DNA of 11,033 nt from CAYPPS01 sp964412685 (GCA_964412685.1 CAYPPS010000018.1:1-11033), one strand, 5' to 3'; shown: positions 1 through 6,163, counted from the stretch's first letter. Made by a program: numbers and translations. Notes: generated from the sequence alone by a model not told the origin.

Positions 1-108
1 TTTTCTGCCATTTTTTGCTTTTTTTATCATCTTTCTGGTTCCTTTTTTGGCTTGTTCCGGGCTCTTTTTTCGTGTCTTGTTTGATACATTTTGCAATATT
101 TTGATTAG

Positions 109-549
109 TTAATTTGTGCCTAGCCAGTTAAGAAAATGATTGATGTCACTTAGGTAGTTTTTTCGAGTATTGGGAGAGGCGTGTTTCTTTTTCAATTCGA
201 CTTCGAATTCTTTGAGCAAAGTTTGCCGATTGTTTGAGGGTACTTGAGGCTGAGTTTCAAGTTGGGAAGGAGTGATTAGTCCTTTGCCTTGGGCAAAGCT
301 TTTTAATTTTTTGAGCGTTGATAGGCGGCGATTGATGGTGGATGCGCTTAGAGCTAGAGAGTTCAGGTGCGCCTGATAGCGAGTTGCCGTCGCGGAATCA
401 AGTTTGGCAAGCACAGCCTCATCTTTTAGCTGGTATTGCGCCTCGACCCAGGCGGCAAAATTTCTCAGGTCCGCCAGGTAGTTTCGGAGTGTGTTAGGGG
501 AGACGCCTTGAGTGGTTAAGTATTGCTTGAATTGGTTGGGCAGGTTCAT
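109..549 (-). CDS. Tandem integrase core-binding (SAM-like) domain protein, no catalytic domain
   Basis: The 146-residue protein resembles the N-terminal DNA-binding half of XerC/D-type tyrosine recombinases. Residues about 3-92 form one complete core-binding domain, with the typical 'Q.vSpNTlrNYl.DLr.F..W' opening and the 'lS.sTiNRRLSTLKk...fA' closing helix. Residues about 112-146 begin a second copy (motif SPNTRKNYLSDINHFLNWL), which stops after its first two helices. The catalytic R...HxxR...Y domain is absent and is not seen in the remaining 108 nt downstream. DNA binding without recombination is therefore the most that can be inferred. The ATG at 549 is preceded by a 92-nt leader and a good minus-strand promoter (648-677). 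Shifting frame near codon 144 gives a plausible continuation (KLTNQNIAKCIKQD), so the C-terminus may be a decayed or frameshifted longer gene. The family call is firm; the function is unknown. Confidence 0.7.
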   Translation of the reverse strand: MNLPNQFKQYLTTQGVSPNTLRNYLADLRNFAAWVEAQYQLKDEAVLAKLDSATATRYQAHLNSLALSASTINRRLSTLKKLKSFAQGKGLITPSQLETQPQVPSNNRQTLLKEFEVELKKKHASPNTRKNYLSDINHFLNWLGTN

Positions 550-555
550 GATTTT

Positions 556-577
556 AATTGTTGATTAATTGTTGATT
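556..577. repeat. Tandem 11-bp repeat in the 5' leader
   Basis: Two perfect adjacent copies of AATTGTTGATT (556-566 and 567-577) lie immediately upstream of the start of the integrase-domain gene, inside its predicted leader. They could be an operator or simple sequence drift; nothing else supports either. Confidence 0.4.
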
Positions 578-647
578 GTTTTCTTTCATTTATCTTTTAG
601 CCTTGGATTACACGCATTATCAATTTTTATACTGCGGTATATTACTT

Positions 648-677
648 ATAATAATAAGCGCCCCTTAGCCTTGTCAA
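648..677 (-). promoter_or_regulatory. Promoter for the integrase-domain gene
   Basis: On the minus strand TTGACA (677-672) is followed, after 18 nt, by TATTAT (653-648), close to sigma-70 consensus. Transcription would begin near 641, leaving a ~92-nt leader before the ATG at 549. Confidence 0.5.
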
Positions 678-830
678 GAGACTAGACGGGCTTAATTGAT
701 ATATTTAGATAGGTTCAAACAGGAAGGAATTTTTGATAAAAATAGATGCATTTAATATTTTCACTGATGTTTGCACGGAACTTATTTCCCGAAATGCAAG
801 AATTATGCGGTTGCAATCAGTATCAAAGTA

Positions 831-950
831 TATCAACGGGGATGGTGAACTTCCGTTTTAGGAGTGCGGAAGTAGTTGATACCTTTTGTTATAGTTAAGT
901 TATTCAGGAGTAAGTTGTGCCTATAGTGTTTTAGGCACGAGTGGTTTTTT
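831..950 (+). ncRNA. Possible structured RNA ending in a terminator-like hairpin
   Basis: TATCAAC (831-837) pairs with GTTGATA (875-881). Inside it, ACTTCCG (849-855) pairs with CGGAAGT (867-873), giving a 14-bp stem with an asymmetric internal bulge. Next comes GTGCCTA (917-923) pairing with TAGGCAC (932-938), followed by six T residues at 945-950, which resembles an intrinsic terminator on the plus strand. A further imperfect stem lies at about 772-806 (TTGCA...TGCAA). No known RNA family is recognised and the promoter is unclear, so this may be a small RNA or merely a decayed mobile-element end. Confidence 0.25.
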
Positions 951-967
951 GTGGTGTTTGCCCCATT

Positions 968-1027
968 GAGGAGCTCGCCACTCCGGGAGTGGCTACGACT
1001 CTCCCGGAGAATCTCGCGCAATTTGTA
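968..1027. repeat. Palindromic doublet repeat, copy 1
   Basis: The 60-nt unit starts GAGGAGCTCGCCACTCC and ends TCTCGCGCAATTTGTA. It contains a perfect palindrome, GCCACTCC-G-GGAGTGGC (977-993), and a second core, CTCCCGGAG (1001-1009), that is the exact reverse complement of CTCCGGGAG at 981-989. The pair can fold into a 9-bp stem with an 11-nt loop. It is closely related to copies 2 and 3. Confidence 0.85.
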
Positions 1028-1031
1028 ACAT

Positions 1032-1044
1032 CACACCGGGTGTG
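1032..1044. repeat. CACACC-G-GGTGTG palindrome
   Basis: A perfect 13-bp palindrome around a single central G, placed 4 nt after the end of doublet copy 1. It has the same sequence as the palindromes at 7888-7900 and 7932-7944, apart from the orientation of the central base. Confidence 0.8.
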
Positions 1045-1236
1045 TAAATTTTTCTTATTGATTATTTTTATCCTAGAGTCTGAGATTAAAAGATTTAATT
1101 GGCACCCCAAAAGGCGAGTGATAGACAGATGGATTCTCTTTTTATCCCTGTGTTGCGGTAAAAACAAAGGAGCAATTGTGGTTTTGTTTTATTTGTTCAG
1201 ATTTCTAAGATTCTTTTCATTTTTATCCTAATAGTT

Positions 1237-1297
1237 GAGGAACTCGCCACTCCCGGAGAGTCAGAGCCCATTCCGAGAGAGTCTCGCGCAATTTGTA
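1237..1297. repeat. Palindromic doublet repeat, copy 2
   Basis: A 61-nt unit sharing both ends with copy 1 (GAGGA.CTCGCCACTCC at the left, TCTCGCGCAATTTGTA at the right). The left core CTCCCGGAG (1250-1258) is intact, but the right core is degraded by two changes (TTCCGAGAG, 1271-1279). It lies just upstream of the Ig-like gene. Confidence 0.85.
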
Positions 1298-1315
1298 TTT
1301 ATTGAAAACTGGGGT

Positions 1316-1346
1316 TTGAAAATTAAAAATTGTTTTGTGCTATTAT
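1316..1346 (+). promoter_or_regulatory. Promoter of the Ig-like membrane protein gene
   Basis: TTGAAA (1316-1321) and an extended -10, TGTGC-TATTAT (-10 at 1341-1346), are separated by 19 nt, slightly long. The -10 ends exactly 7 nt before the ATG at 1354, so transcription would start at or next to the start codon and the message would be leaderless. Confidence 0.4.
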
Positions 1347-1353
1347 TATTTTA

Positions 1354-1857
1354 ATGGAGTTGGAACAGTCTTATTCTGTCAATGAAGAGCCCATCCAGCA
1401 AGCTCAAGGCAGGCAGGGAATGGGAAAGACAACTCGTTGGGGGGTTGTCTTTATTGTTATTTTTCTTTTGCTTCTTTCTTTGGGAGGAACGGTTTTTTTC
1501 ATTAATCAACGAACTTCTTTTTACAGCCGGGCAACTGATCCGGTTGAAGAACATAGCGGAATAGTCAGTTTAAAAAACTGTTATATTTTTGCTTCACCTT
1601 TACAAGCCCGAGCCGATGGGAAAGAAAAAATCAGAGTAACCGTTTTTATTTTGGACGGTTCTGGCAAGGGCGTCTTGGGGAAGACCGTCTTTCTGACCAA
1701 TAACCCCAAGTTGGTTGTTAACGCCGCTCAGCCGGTCTCTGATGATTTTGGGAGAACCTTTTTTGATATCTCCTCTTCTTCGGTGGGAGAATTTGTTCTT
1801 CAGGCTTCGGTTGGCAATCAGACCTTGCCTCAAGAAGTCAAAGTAACCTTTAATTAG
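1354..1857 (+). CDS. Membrane-anchored protein with one bacterial Ig-like (Big_1-type) domain
   Basis: The 167-residue protein has an acidic, Gln-rich cytoplasmic N-terminus, one membrane segment at about residues 30-50 (preceded by K25/R28, so the C-terminus faces out), then an extracellular domain. The domain follows the invasin/intimin-type Big_1 pattern: 'vtVfilDgsGkGvlGktV.l' followed by 'D.fGrtffdisSsSvGefvlqAsVgnq' and a final 'vkVTF'. A structural or adhesive role at the cell surface is inferred; no enzyme motif is seen. I chose the ATG at 1354 rather than the in-frame TTG at 1330, because it gives a charged N-terminus and sits 7 nt after TATTAT. Residues 18-24 (QGRQGMG) resemble the AGRQGW insert in leuS. 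The gene is bracketed by doublet repeat copies 2 and 3, like a cassette. Confidence 0.7.
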   Translation: MELEQSYSVNEEPIQQAQGRQGMGKTTRWGVVFIVIFLLLLSLGGTVFFINQRTSFYSRATDPVEEHSGIVSLKNCYIFASPLQARADGKEKIRVTVFILDGSGKGVLGKTVFLTNNPKLVVNAAQPVSDDFGRTFFDISSSSVGEFVLQASVGNQTLPQEVKVTFN

Positions 1858-1863
1858 AATAAT

Positions 1864-1913
1864 GAGCTCGCCACTCCCGGAGAGTCAGAGCCCACTCCGG
1901 GAGAGTCTCGCGC
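1864..1913. repeat. Palindromic doublet repeat, copy 3
   Basis: The 50-nt unit GAGCTCGCCACTCCCGGAG...TCTCGCGC begins 6 nt after the stop of the Ig-like gene. Cores CTCCCGGAG (1874-1882) and CTCCGGGAG (1895-1903) are exact reverse complements (9-bp stem, 12-nt loop). The order of the central bases is swapped relative to copy 1, so pairing is preserved. It lacks the AATTTGTA right end of copies 1 and 2. It may also act as a transcription terminator for the upstream gene, though there is no T tract. Confidence 0.85.
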
Positions 1914-1923
1914 GCTTAAGCTC

Positions 1924-1952
1924 TTGACAAAAGACAGAGCCTGGTTTATACA
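1924..1952 (+). promoter_or_regulatory. Promoter of the toxin-antitoxin operon
   Basis: TTGACA (1924-1929) is followed after 17 nt by TATACA (1947-1952), a near-consensus sigma-70 promoter that would start near 1959 and leave a ~25-nt leader. A second TANNNT box (TATGTT, 1971-1976) stands exactly 7 nt before the ATG. RHH antitoxins usually repress their own promoter, but no clear inverted operator is visible here. Confidence 0.5.
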
Positions 1953-1983
1953 ATAAGTAGTTAATTTTTGTATGTTTTAAAAA

Positions 1984-2220
1984 ATGCAGGTGCAAACAAT
2001 CAATTTATCTTTACCCAAGAAATTACTTAATGTGGTTGACAATCGGGCTAAGCAAGAAGCAAGAACCAGAAGTGGTTGGATTCAGGAAGCCATCAGGGTG
2101 TATCTGGAAAACAAGCAAGACTGGGGGAGCTTGTTTGCCTATGGAGAAAAGAAGGCGAAGGATCTTAAAGTCAAAGAACGTAATTTAGAATCAATCGTTG
2201 ACGGGATTCGTCGTGGCTAG
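1984..2220 (+). CDS. CopG/ribbon-helix-helix antitoxin
   Basis: The 78-residue protein has an N-terminal RHH_1 fold (residues about 3-43). A beta strand, 'qTINLSLPKKLL', is followed by helix 'nvVDNRAKQEA', a turn and helix 'RSGWIQEAIRVYLEN', the usual MetJ/Arc/CopG arrangement in which paired strands enter the DNA major groove. The charged C-terminal half (residues about 45-78) would be the toxin-binding segment. The gene overlaps the start of the PIN-domain gene by 8 nt, so the two are translationally coupled and form a type II toxin-antitoxin module. Repression of its own promoter is expected from the family, not shown. Antitoxin identity is well supported by fold and context. Confidence 0.82.
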   Translation: MQVQTINLSLPKKLLNVVDNRAKQEARTRSGWIQEAIRVYLENKQDWGSLFAYGEKKAKDLKVKERNLESIVDGIRRG

Positions 2221-2644
2221 AAAAAAGGTTGTTTTAGATACTAATATCATTGTTTCGGCGATTGTTTTTGGTGGCAAGCCAAGACAAGTTTTATCTTTGG
2301 TTTACTCCTTTCAGGTTCAGGGTTTTATCTCCCGTTTTATCATCACCGAAGTGCTGGAAGTTTTGCGTAAGAAGTTCGACTTTCCCCCCGTTAAATTAAG
2401 AAAAGTCGAGGCATTATTGTTGAAGAATTTTATTTTAGTTGAGCCTAAAAAAAGCCTGTCTTTAATAAGGGGTTGTTTGGCGGACAATCGGATTCTGGAG
2501 TGTGCCCGGGAAGCCAAAGTTGATTATTTGGTTTCCGGTGACAAGAAACATCTACTGCCCCTAAAAAAAGTTAAAAATTTTCAGATTTTGACTGCCGGAA
2601 GATTTTTGTCTTTATACGCCTTGACCACTCCAGGAGTGAAATAG
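2213..2644 (+). CDS. PIN-domain toxin (COG1569-type ribonuclease)
   Basis: The 143-residue protein (from the GTG at 2213) matches the 'putative toxin-antitoxin system toxin component, PIN family'. It would be a Mg2+-dependent ribonuclease held inactive by the adjacent RHH antitoxin. The acidic active-site set is present: D9 in VVLDTNIIVSA, E46 or E49 in IITEVLEVL, D91 in LADNRILECA, and D110 in DYLVSGDKKHLL. I chose the GTG because the conserved strand begins a few residues later; an in-frame TTG at 2198 would add five residues. The last codons (TTPGVK) are encoded by a CACTCC-A-GGAGTG palindrome of the same type as the scattered repeats, so the C-terminus may have been altered by a repeat insertion. 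The stop is two bases from the reconstructed stop of the convergent minus-strand gene. Confidence 0.83.
   Translation: MARKKVVLDTNIIVSAIVFGGKPRQVLSLVYSFQVQGFISRFIITEVLEVLRKKFDFPPVKLRKVEALLLKNFILVEPKKSLSLIRGCLADNRILECAREAKVDYLVSGDKKHLLPLKKVKNFQILTAGRFLSLYALTTPGVK
2626..2638. repeat. CACTCC-A-GGAGTG palindrome in the toxin 3' end
   Basis: A perfect 13-bp palindrome overlapping the last codons of the PIN toxin (encoding T-P-G-V). It has the same core as the doublet repeats at 968-1027 and 1864-1913. Confidence 0.75.
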
Positions 2645-2646
2645 GT

Positions 2647-3635
2647 TTATCGCCATGGGTGCTTTTTCTTTTTAAGCAGCAAATAAATGACAATCAATTC
2701 CAGAAGAATANNNNNNNNNNNNNNNNNNNNNNNNNNNNNNNNNNNNNNNNNNNNNNNNNNNNNNNNNNNNNNNNNNNNNNNNNNNNNNNNNNNNNNNNNN
2801 NNNNNNNNNNTGGGTGCTTTTTCTTTTTAAGCAGCAAATAAATGACAATCAATTCCAGAAGAATAATTAAGAGCCAGAGATAAGGGAAAAGGAAACCGAA
2901 GAGGAAGAGAATGGCTTGTTTGATGAGATAAAAAAGCCAGCCGAGAGGAGTGAGGACTTTGAAGGTCAGGGTGTTGCTTTTAGGAGAAGGGTTTTCTTCG
3001 AATTCACTGGCAGCAAAAATCCGCCATTCTGAATAACTAATAGGCAGGTTAAATTCAAAGGAGCCATTCTTATTGGCGTTGGCCTGGTAGTGAGGTAGAT
3101 TGTAAGCGAGAGCCGGTTTAGCCAAACTAAGACGGCTTTTTTGATTAGAGAGGTAGATGTTGACGGTTGATTCAGGAATGGCCTGACCACTAGCGATTAC
3201 TTGTTGATTTGGGGCAAAAGTTCCTTGGCTCAAAGTTAGAGTTGGTGGAAGGAGAACGGGACCGATTTCAATGTGATAGGGTCCGGTTGGCAGGGGCGGG
3301 AGACAAGTGGGGAAAGTAATCTGCCGCTGGTTGTCGATTGAGGTTAAGCAGAGCTCTGGATAGTCGGGATTAGGCAAAGGAAGAAAGATCTTGGTGAACT
3401 CGAAAAAGCCGCTTGAATCGGCGTTAGTCTCTTCAAAAACCCGTTGGCCTTGAAGGTAGACCAAACAATGGGCACAAGTGTAGCCAAAAAGGGTTAACTT
3501 GGGCTCACCGATGGTGGCTGAAACTTTGATAGGGGCGGGAGTGAGATGTTGTTCGAAAGCAAGAACGGTGTCGGATTGGCCGGCAAAAAGAAGGAAAAGG
3601 AAAGAACAGACAAGGCCCAACGTCAAAGACTTCAT
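2647..3635 (-). CDS. Secreted two-domain Ig-like protein with C-terminal membrane segments (interrupted by assembly gap)
   Basis: A signal peptide (residues 1-26, cleavage after VLA) is followed by two related beta-sandwich domains. The first is at about 35-125 and the second at about 130-225; both share the pattern 'G....p..VylqgQ ... t.A...GsFeF'. Two hydrophobic helices (about 232-250 and 252-269) and a KKKKHP tail follow. Domain 1 has a CAHC motif and two further cysteines (ELCLT, PTCLP), which allow disulfides or redox/metal binding. The coordinates span the 100-N gap. If the duplicated 55 bp are merged, the protein is 277 residues, ending ...HPWR with the stop at 2649-2647. The apparent FFWN ending read across the gap is an artefact. 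It is the last gene of the surface operon, 41 nt after the anchored DUF916-like gene, with TATTAT 7 nt before its ATG suggesting a possible internal promoter. Confidence 0.62.
2656..2710. repeat. 55-bp sequence duplicated on both sides of the assembly gap (left copy)
   Basis: Bases 2656-2710 are identical to 2811-2865, and they abut the two ends of the N run exactly. This is what is produced when two contigs that overlap by 55 bp are scaffolded with a nominal 100-N gap instead of being merged. It is most likely an assembly artefact, not a biological repeat. Confidence 0.85.
2711..2810. other. Assembly gap (100 N)
   Basis: Exactly 100 undetermined bases, the conventional placeholder length. 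Given the identical 55-bp flanks, the real distance is probably negative, meaning the contigs overlap. Confidence 0.95.
2811..2865. repeat. 55-bp sequence duplicated on both sides of the assembly gap (right copy)
   Basis: Identical, base for base, to 2656-2710. In the minus-strand gene it encodes the end of the last membrane helix and the KKKKHP tail. Confidence 0.85.
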
Positions 3636-3676
3636 TGATTTAATAATAGCGGTTTTGGAGTAAAAAAGGGAGCCAA

Positions 3677-4666
3677 TTACTTCTTGTTTATTTTCTCTTC
3701 CAGTTCTTCGATTTTCTCTTCCAGTTCTTCTTCTTTATGCTTGAAACTCTTTAAAGTCAGGGTGATTAGCAGACTGGCAATCACAACTGCCAAGAGGATC
3801 ATCGCCGCTAATTTCCAAGGGAAAACCCAAGTGAAGATAGTTCCGGTAAGAACTTTGCCGGAATCGCCGTAAGTGGCGGTTAAATCAATTCGGTACTTGC
3901 CGATCAGCCAGCGCTTATTTTGGCCCAGCGTATTTTCAAAACTGCGAGAAACATCAGGAAAAATATTGACCTCTTTTAATGGTTGTTGGTCAATCACCTT
4001 GCCGAGCATGTTGGTTAAAGTTAGGGTTCCTTGGGGGCGAAGATGATAATTGCCTTGATTGGTAATTATCGCTTTGGTTTCGATGGGGCCATACTCGAGG
4101 AAGCGGGGCGAGTCGAGAATTTTCAGGATTGCTTCTTCAGTGGTTGGACCATTGACTTTCAGATAGATCAAGCCGGCGACTCGATAGGAAATAGCCATTT
4201 CTTTTTTATCCTCTTCACTGGCTGAAGCGGGAGAAGCGCCATGCTCAAAGTAAACAGCGAAGTAGCGGCCGCCAGGACTGGCGTTTTGAGGAACTCTGAT
4301 TTTAGCTTCGATGTTAACTGATTCTTGGGGAGCGACCGTGATTCGATCGTAGGGGAGAGTAACCCAGGAAGCGGCGGCAAAACGAGGTGAAGCCTCGCCG
4401 TTTTCCAAAAAAGTAGGGACACCATCATCGCGCTCGACGATAAAGTCAGCCACTCTTAATGGCCCGGAGATGGGAGCTTCGGTGGGATTGTAGAAACGGA
4501 CATGAACGGCGGTGATCTTACCGGGATCGGTGGCCAGTTCTTGTCTTGCGGGAGCCACACTAATCCGAACTGATTCTTGAGCCCAAGCAAAGGAGGTGGC
4601 CAAAATCAACAACAGGAAAGCAGATACGAGGAGAGTTAAGGAGGGTTTGAGCAGTGGCTTTTTCAT
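3677..4666 (-). CDS. DUF916-like surface protein with C-terminal anchor and coiled-coil tail (paralogue B)
   Basis: This 329-residue protein has a signal peptide (1-29, cleavage at AWA|QES). A first beta domain follows (about 32-170: 'isVaPaRqEl...pGk...v.vrfyNpte.pis' and 'VpqnAsPGGrYFaVYFe'), then a second (about 175-275, 'NyHLRPQGtLtLtNmlGkvI'). It ends with one membrane helix (about 283-307) and a charged coiled coil. This is the layout of Gram-positive DUF916/DUF3324 proteins, which bind peptidoglycan and partner WxL proteins; here the assignment rests on pattern, not on a search. The coiled coil (EELEEKI heptads) is encoded by a 21-bp tandem duplication. It follows the secreted protein B gene by 18 nt and is paralogous to the 6208-7152 product, sharing the mature N-terminus AQESV and the 'GNYHLRPQG' / 'GRHFLKPQG' motif. 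It is probably the membrane anchor of a surface complex. Confidence 0.65.
   Translation of the reverse strand: MKKPLLKPSLTLLVSAFLLLILATSFAWAQESVRISVAPARQELATDPGKITAVHVRFYNPTEAPISGPLRVADFIVERDDGVPTFLENGEASPRFAAASWVTLPYDRITVAPQESVNIEAKIRVPQNASPGGRYFAVYFEHGASPASASEEDKKEMAISYRVAGLIYLKVNGPTTEEAILKILDSPRFLEYGPIETKAIITNQGNYHLRPQGTLTLTNMLGKVIDQQPLKEVNIFPDVSRSFENTLGQNKRWLIGKYRIDLTATYGDSGKVLTGTIFTWVFPWKLAAMILLAVVIASLLITLTLKSFKHKEEELEEKIEELEEKINKK
3691..3732. repeat. 21-bp tandem duplication encoding a coiled-coil heptad
   Basis: Two adjacent 21-bp units (3691-3711 and 3712-3732) starting TTTTCTCTTCCAGTTCTTC differ only at their last bases. Being exactly seven codons long, the duplication adds one heptad to the cytoplasmic coiled coil of the 3677-4666 protein. 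Confidence 0.75.
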
Positions 4667-4684
4667 TTTAATTTCTTTTTTGTT

Positions 4685-6163
4685 TTAAAAAGTAGCCGTG
4701 GCAATATATTTAACCTTGTTGTAATAATGGCCGGCTGGTTGAACATTGATAATACTGATCCGGTAACAAACGTAAATATCATTTGAGTTGACCGGAGCGA
4801 CATTGCTCATGACCGTTTGTTTCGTTTCCGGGGTTTCAATGTCCGCGAACTGTTTGGCCGAAAAACTTCGGGCGGATTCATTGTAAAGGAAAGCGGCATC
4901 GGTGCCGGCTAGGTTTTCCAGGGAGTAGCCCAAGCCTTCGTAGCCACTGGCGGTGGTCCATTCTTGAGAGGTTGATTCATCGCAACCGGTGACGTTGCAA
5001 GTCGTGTCTTGAATACAATTATCTGCTTCTGCCGCTGCCGCGCCGGTACAAGTAACTCCGTCTTTGCCCATCTGATCATTTTCTTCAACGGTAACGGCGT
5101 AACCACCGTCGGCGTTGGTACTAACGGTCAGTTGTTGAGAAGCGTTGTAAAACGTGTCGAAGGAAGCAATTGTTCCCCAGGGGACCGAATAGGCGGTGGT
5201 GGTTTTATCGGCGGCAACGCCGCAAGCAGTGGTTCCCACTGCTCGTCCGGCAACGGTAAATTCGAGAGTTTCATCAATCGTGGCGGAAACAAGAACTGCT
5301 TCCACTGGAGCGACCTTGGTGTTGACATTATCAATCTGGATATCACTTTCATCCCGAGTGACTATGCTGACCTCGTAAACATCGGCGACTCCCGGGGAGT
5401 GGCCGGAAGATATCGGCGCCGGGTTGACCAACAAGGTGTCGGCCGAACCGCTGTCGCCAACGGTAATTGTGATTACTCCGGCAGTACAGGTGGCTGAGGT
5501 GGTACCGATAATCAAATGGTCGGCAGAAGCCGTTCCGGTGGTGGCGCTGGTGGTTGTCCAACTGCAACCGGTTCCGCCGGCAAAAGTAATCTCGCCGGTA
5601 GTGATATTGTTGAGGTCGAAACCATTATTAGCCACTGCCGCGGCAGTATCAGGAATGCCATCGTCGGTTTTACCGGTCGTGTCAACGGCGGGAATAGTGA
5701 GGAGAATATCGCCGTCAGCAGGAATTTCGCTGGCTAAGGTAAATTGCATCGTCAAAACCCCCGAAGAAGTGGCCACGGCATAATCGGTGACGCTGACGCC
5801 GACGGAAAGAGCCGTCTCCAAAACAAAGGTGTCGGTGTCCTGAATTCGGGCAACGTCATAGTTAGTATCACCAATACAACCGCTTTCAACCGGCCTGGCA
5901 AAACAGATGTTGTCGTTGGGGAATAAGTGATTGGTATCATTGTCAGCATTGCCTGAACCGTCAATATCAATAACACTGTCGGCGATGGGAGTGCTAACAC
6001 CCACTCCAGCACGATAAGAAAGACGAGAATTAGAGAGAGTTGCTGAAGCAGCCGTTAGGGTAGCTGAGTCTAGCTTGGCAGGCTTGGTGAAATAGAAAGC
6101 AACTGCCGCAAAAAAAGCAAGCAAAAAAACACTGAAAATCCTAGTAGTTCGATTTGATTTCAT
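4685..6163 (-). CDS. Secreted WxL/pilin-like beta-sandwich surface protein (paralogue B)
   Basis: The 492-residue protein has an N-terminal signal/anchor helix (about 9-25), a Thr/Ala/Ser-rich, beta-rich N-terminal region (about 35-285, opening with LTAASATLSNSRLSYRAGV), and a C-terminal module (about 290-492). The C-terminal module is clearly homologous to that of the 7154-7960 product: 'Q.LTVS...GYaVTVEEN', a Cys-rich loop, 'GLGYSLE', 'ETKQTVMS', and the ending 'INVQPAGHYYNKVKYIATATF'. It resembles the WxL domain in length and strand order but lacks the two W-x-L tripeptides. I chose the ATG at 6163 because GAGG lies just upstream and the peptide starts MKSNR; the in-frame TTG at 6196 has no support. 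A 13-bp palindrome (5388-5400) encodes part of residues 'GHSPGV'. It is a probable extracellular structural or adhesive subunit, paired with the following DUF916-like anchor. Confidence 0.62.
   Translation of the reverse strand: MKSNRTTRIFSVFLLAFFAAVAFYFTKPAKLDSATLTAASATLSNSRLSYRAGVGVSTPIADSVIDIDGSGNADNDTNHLFPNDNICFARPVESGCIGDTNYDVARIQDTDTFVLETALSVGVSVTDYAVATSSGVLTMQFTLASEIPADGDILLTIPAVDTTGKTDDGIPDTAAAVANNGFDLNNITTGEITFAGGTGCSWTTTSATTGTASADHLIIGTTSATCTAGVITITVGDSGSADTLLVNPAPISSGHSPGVADVYEVSIVTRDESDIQIDNVNTKVAPVEAVLVSATIDETLEFTVAGRAVGTTACGVAADKTTTAYSVPWGTIASFDTFYNASQQLTVSTNADGGYAVTVEENDQMGKDGVTCTGAAAAEADNCIQDTTCNVTGCDESTSQEWTTASGYEGLGYSLENLAGTDAAFLYNESARSFSAKQFADIETPETKQTVMSNVAPVNSNDIYVCYRISIINVQPAGHYYNKVKYIATATF
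5388..5400. repeat. ACTCCC-G-GGGAGT palindrome inside the surface protein gene
   Basis: A perfect 13-bp palindrome in coding sequence, encoding S-P-G-V on the minus strand. It has a core related to the CACTCC-N-GGAGTG repeats elsewhere in the window. Confidence 0.6.

Larger units (their letters stand above)
550..1353. other. Gene-poor region with hairpins and palindromic repeats
   Basis: No convincing protein gene is seen on either strand across about 800 nt. The stretch holds the promoter and leader of the minus-strand gene (550-677), a hairpin-rich segment (about 770-950), two copies of a ~60-bp doublet repeat (968-1027 and 1237-1297), a CACACC-G-GGTGTG palindrome (1032-1044), and the promoter of the following gene. 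The 1050-1230 interval is AT-rich and shows nothing recognisable. The open frame at 941-1231 runs through the repeat, has no start signal, and is not called. Confidence 0.6.

Noticed and set aside
109..549. Active tyrosine recombinase
   Set aside because: There are no catalytic Arg-His-Arg-Tyr residues in the protein or in the 108 nt left of it.
941..1231. 96-codon plus-strand open frame
   Set aside because: It runs through doublet repeat copy 1 and the CACACC palindrome, has no start signal, and its product is compositionally odd.
968..1913. CRISPR array
   Set aside because: There are only three repeats at irregular intervals (about 270 and 630 bp), one interval holds a gene, the repeats are internally palindromic doublets, and there are no cas genes.
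2656..2865. Genuine biological direct repeat or inserted element at the gap
   Set aside because: The copies are identical, abut both edges of a 100-N placeholder exactly, and merging them restores a sensible gene end, so an assembly overlap is far more likely.
5009..5497. 162-codon plus-strand open frame
   Set aside because: Antisense to the well-supported secreted protein gene (4685-6163). Its Gly/Val-rich product reflects the Thr/Ala-rich codons on the other strand.
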